This document shows positions 61,764-64,000 of a stretch of DNA of 64,000 nucleotides, piece by piece. Origin of the DNA: Scytonema millei VB511283 (lineage in GTDB: Bacteria > Cyanobacteriota > Cyanobacteriia > Cyanobacteriales > Chroococcidiopsidaceae). A program made the translations under genes and the position numbers. The DNA lies in NCBI RefSeq assembly GCF_000817735.3, contig NZ_JTJC03000017.1:186001-250000 (forward strand). Reading direction: 5' to 3'. Each line of letters starts with the position of its first letter. The stretch's first letter is position 1. The notes under the pieces were generated by a model. It saw only the letters and a list, made by a program, of their open reading frames with translations, was not told the origin of the DNA and searched no databases.

Positions 61764-61808
61764 GTATAGTGCCAGCAAAGATGAGTAGGAGATAACAAAG
61801 AGTTTTGT

Positions 61809-63506
61809 ATGGAGACAATAGCTAGCGATACACTCAGCCTTTGGCGAGAAGAAGGTAGCCGCCTGATTCCCCAAAACTTCGAGGCATTTCGCAGCCTAGT
61901 CGATCGGGCGAGAGACTTTGTACAAAAAGGTCAATATCACACAGCGGCAGTGTATGCAGAAATTGCAGCTTTGTATGCAACTGAGAAACACTGCGGTCTT
62001 TTTGTTAGCCCTGAGCTAGAGCAGATTCTCCTGACAATCGGACAAAAGGCTATATCGACTGACTTTACTCTCGATCGGAATGCCTCATTCAATCAAGCAC
62101 CAAAAAACATACTACATGTTTCTACTGCTGTCATGGGCGTTGGCGGACATTCTAGAATGCTGTGGCGCTGGATTGGGCAGGATACTGAGCGTTCCCACTC
62201 GCTTGTGTTAACACGGCAGGGATCGAACGAGATCCCTCAATTTCTCATTGATGCTGTGAATAACAGTCACGGCAAAGTATCCGTGTTGGATCGGAGTATC
62301 GGGAACCTTGTTTCTTGGGCTAAAAGACTACGTAAAATTGCGACATCAGCAGATCTGGTCGTACTCCATATATGGAGTTACGATGTGATTCCAACTATTG
62401 CATTTGCAAATAGGGAACAATCTCCACCGATTATTTTTGTAGATTACGGCGATCATTGCTTTTGGCAAGGAGTTAGTATCGGCGATGTCGTGGCTAATCT
62501 GCGCGAATCTGGTATGCGTTTATCCCAGGAGCGTAGAGGTATCGCGAGCGATCGCACCGTAATCCTACCGATTATTTTAAATCCCACGCAAAGAGTACTT
62601 TCCAGAACTGAGGCAAAACGAAAGCTTGGTTTTGCTGAAGATAGCGTCGTGTTGCTCTCTATTGCTAGATCGCTTAAGTACAGAACGATTGATGGAGTTA
62701 GCTTTGCGGATGCACATGTCCCATTATTGGAAAAATACGACCGAGCGATTCTCATAGTCATTGGTCCAGTCGAGTCTGAGGAATGGTCGGCAGCTATCCA
62801 GCGATCGCAGGGGAGAATTAAAGTTTTCGGGCAGCGCGAAGATACTGCCGTATTCTACCAGGCTGCTGATATCTACGTTGATTCATTTCCTTTCGTCTCG
62901 ATTACATCGCTATTAGAAGCAGGAAGCTATGGTACGCCTCTAGTCAGCCGCTATCCATACTCTAGTGCGTCTGCGCTCCTGAGTGCCGATGCACCAGGTC
63001 TGACTGACCAGCTGCTCCTTGCTCGCAATCTTCCAGAGTACATGGCAGTGCTATCTCGCTTAGTCGAAGATGAAGAATTGCGACGATCGCTTGGGGAAGC
63101 CACTAAACAAACAATTATAGAGAGACACATGGGGAGTAACTGGCAGCGCTGCCTAGAAGATGTGTACTTCCGTGCGACAACTGTGCCTCGATTAACTATT
63201 ACATCAACTCCAACGGCAGATCGAATGTTTGTCGGCGAACCAGATGTTTTTTTACAAAAAGTTTTTAGCACAAGAGATATTGAAATTGAGGAGATCGTGC
63301 AATCTCGCCTGAGACTTATGCCCTTGCAGCAGCGTTTCTCTAGCTGGGTCGAATTAGTCAAGCAGCAGGGTTTTGGACGGCTTAACGTCTTGTTGCCGGA
63401 ATGGTTTTACTGGCACTACTACCATCGCTTACAAAAATGGCGTGCTTTGCTGAAAAAGCGGCTTTGTCAATATCTTCCCGCTCAAACTTTCAAACCCTTT
63501 AAGTAA
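61809..63506 (+). CDS. glycosyltransferase, GT-B type
   Basis: A 565-residue protein. An N-terminal helical domain (1-95) precedes a GT-B core: NILHVSTAVMGVGGHSRMLWRW, then a C-terminal half with VVLLSIARSLKYRTIDG, KVFGQREDTAVFYQAADIY and the EX-type FVSITSLLEAGSYGTPLV. It transfers a sugar in glycan assembly. The helical N-terminus is unusual for a simple GT and may dock to another subunit. A further partial glycosyltransferase follows. Confidence 0.85.
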   Translation: METIASDTLSLWREEGSRLIPQNFEAFRSLVDRARDFVQKGQYHTAAVYAEIAALYATEKHCGLFVSPELEQILLTIGQKAISTDFTLDRNASFNQAPKNILHVSTAVMGVGGHSRMLWRWIGQDTERSHSLVLTRQGSNEIPQFLIDAVNNSHGKVSVLDRSIGNLVSWAKRLRKIATSADLVVLHIWSYDVIPTIAFANREQSPPIIFVDYGDHCFWQGVSIGDVVANLRESGMRLSQERRGIASDRTVILPIILNPTQRVLSRTEAKRKLGFAEDSVVLLSIARSLKYRTIDGVSFADAHVPLLEKYDRAILIVIGPVESEEWSAAIQRSQGRIKVFGQREDTAVFYQAADIYVDSFPFVSITSLLEAGSYGTPLVSRYPYSSASALLSADAPGLTDQLLLARNLPEYMAVLSRLVEDEELRRSLGEATKQTIIERHMGSNWQRCLEDVYFRATTVPRLTITSTPTADRMFVGEPDVFLQKVFSTRDIEIEEIVQSRLRLMPLQQRFSSWVELVKQQGFGRLNVLLPEWFYWHYYHRLQKWRALLKKRLCQYLPAQTFKPFK

Positions 63507-63562
63507 AGAACGTTTCTTAATAATTTCTCTTAGTTATCTTAAAATTATGCGGACATATTATT

Positions 63563-64000
63563 ATGTGGACATGTTGGCGTACCCGTAATGGCAGCACTCG
63601 GATCAAACTAGCAATTTCTCGTTCGATTCCCTATTTCTTTGAGGATTTACGCGGCGGATTTATTCATCAAATTAGTAATCTCCTTCGCTTCACTGGCATT
63701 CATGCCAACATGAAACATCTTGGAATGAAACTTGGTATTGTTAAGGCTCCAGAAAATACTATCCCTCAGATTTCAGACAAGTCACCAATTCAACAATTGG
63801 CAACTCTAGTCAGCAAACCTATTATTTTTGCTTCCTATTGCATCGATGCAAGCTTTCAAGGCAACTTAAAATTTTGTGGTGGCACCAAAGAACTCAATCT
63901 GCTGGTGAAACTGCTGCGTCAAAAGGGTTACGAAGCTTATATGGTTACCTACGACGGCAGCTACGAACCTTGGTTGCTCGATAGTCAACCTCATCTTTCC
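63563..64000 (+). CDS. glycosyltransferase N-terminal part, cut by window edge
   Basis: An open frame of 146 codons runs from ATG 63563 to the last base without a stop. After a basic, aromatic-rich start (MWTCWRTRNGSTRIKLAISR) the segment LKFCGGTKELNLLVKLLRQK followed by GYEAYMVTYDG has the shape of a GT-B N-terminal Rossmann start. Position in the locus and layout suggest a third glycosyltransferase. The identification is tentative because only the first part is present. Confidence 0.65.
   Translation, partial: MWTCWRTRNGSTRIKLAISRSIPYFFEDLRGGFIHQISNLLRFTGIHANMKHLGMKLGIVKAPENTIPQISDKSPIQQLATLVSKPIIFASYCIDASFQGNLKFCGGTKELNLLVKLLRQKGYEAYMVTYDGSYEPWLLDSQPHLS

Overview
The window looks like chromosomal DNA of a cyanobacterium. 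The HIP1 octamer GCGATCGC is scattered through genes and spacers. There are cyanobacteria-type genes (ndhL next to a DUF3007 gene and trpA, an Hfq-like gene beside dapF, a SigG-type sigma factor, ComFB and SLH proteins), and the spacers are full of seven-base tandem repeats (STRR type). A Chroococcidiopsis- or Nostocales-like genome fits best, but the genus cannot be fixed from this sequence alone. No phage, transposase, integrase, CRISPR array or rRNA was found.

Layout. 1-33.9 kb is a mosaic of housekeeping and single-function genes: dxr (cut by the left edge), an adenosine-specific kinase family gene, an Mpo1-like membrane protein, an amidohydrolase, a B12-binding radical SAM enzyme, a rhomboid protease, a methyltransferase and pyrD. 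A reverse-strand block follows (membrane HTH protein, holB, FAD monooxygenase, tmk, trpA, DUF3007, ndhL), then tRNA-Leu(UAA), an UPF0104 flippase-like protein, two lipoproteins, larC, a Sua5/YrdC gene, a PHP phosphoesterase, a BtuF-like protein, a 966-residue hybrid histidine kinase, a beta-helix protein, a short STAND/NB-ARC protein, a MarR-regulated membrane protein, dapF and hfq. 33.9-44.8 kb holds a KefB-type antiporter, an M23 peptidase, ComFB, sigG with its anti-sigma gene, a GGCT-like gene, leuS and an acyltransferase.

45.4-64.0 kb is a forward-strand surface-glycan locus. It encodes a cupin, three DegT/DnrJ-type sugar aminotransferases, three glycosyltransferases (the last cut by the right edge), a Wzm/Wzt ABC exporter with a C-terminal Wzt domain, an oxidoreductase/acetyltransferase/aminotransferase trio of the kind that makes diacetamido-uronic sugars, an MBL-fold protein with a C-terminal Rieske centre, a second hexapeptide acyltransferase, a methyltransferase and an epimerase. 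An SLH/beta-barrel outer-membrane protein and a small secreted partner sit inside it. Overlapping starts and stops show tight operon packing. The genes together suggest synthesis and ABC export of an amino-sugar-rich polymer.

The most unusual signals are: six copies of a 67-68 bp element with constant ends but unrelated interiors, one of them read in frame through the NB-ARC protein; two copies of a 90-bp MITE-like element; three copies of a 16-bp palindrome around a MarR gene whose promoter predicts a leaderless mRNA; an intron-free tRNA-Leu(UAA); the MBL-then-Rieske fusion; a membrane protein with two DNA-binding-like segments; and an exact Yfr1 core motif antisense to the leader of the SLH gene.
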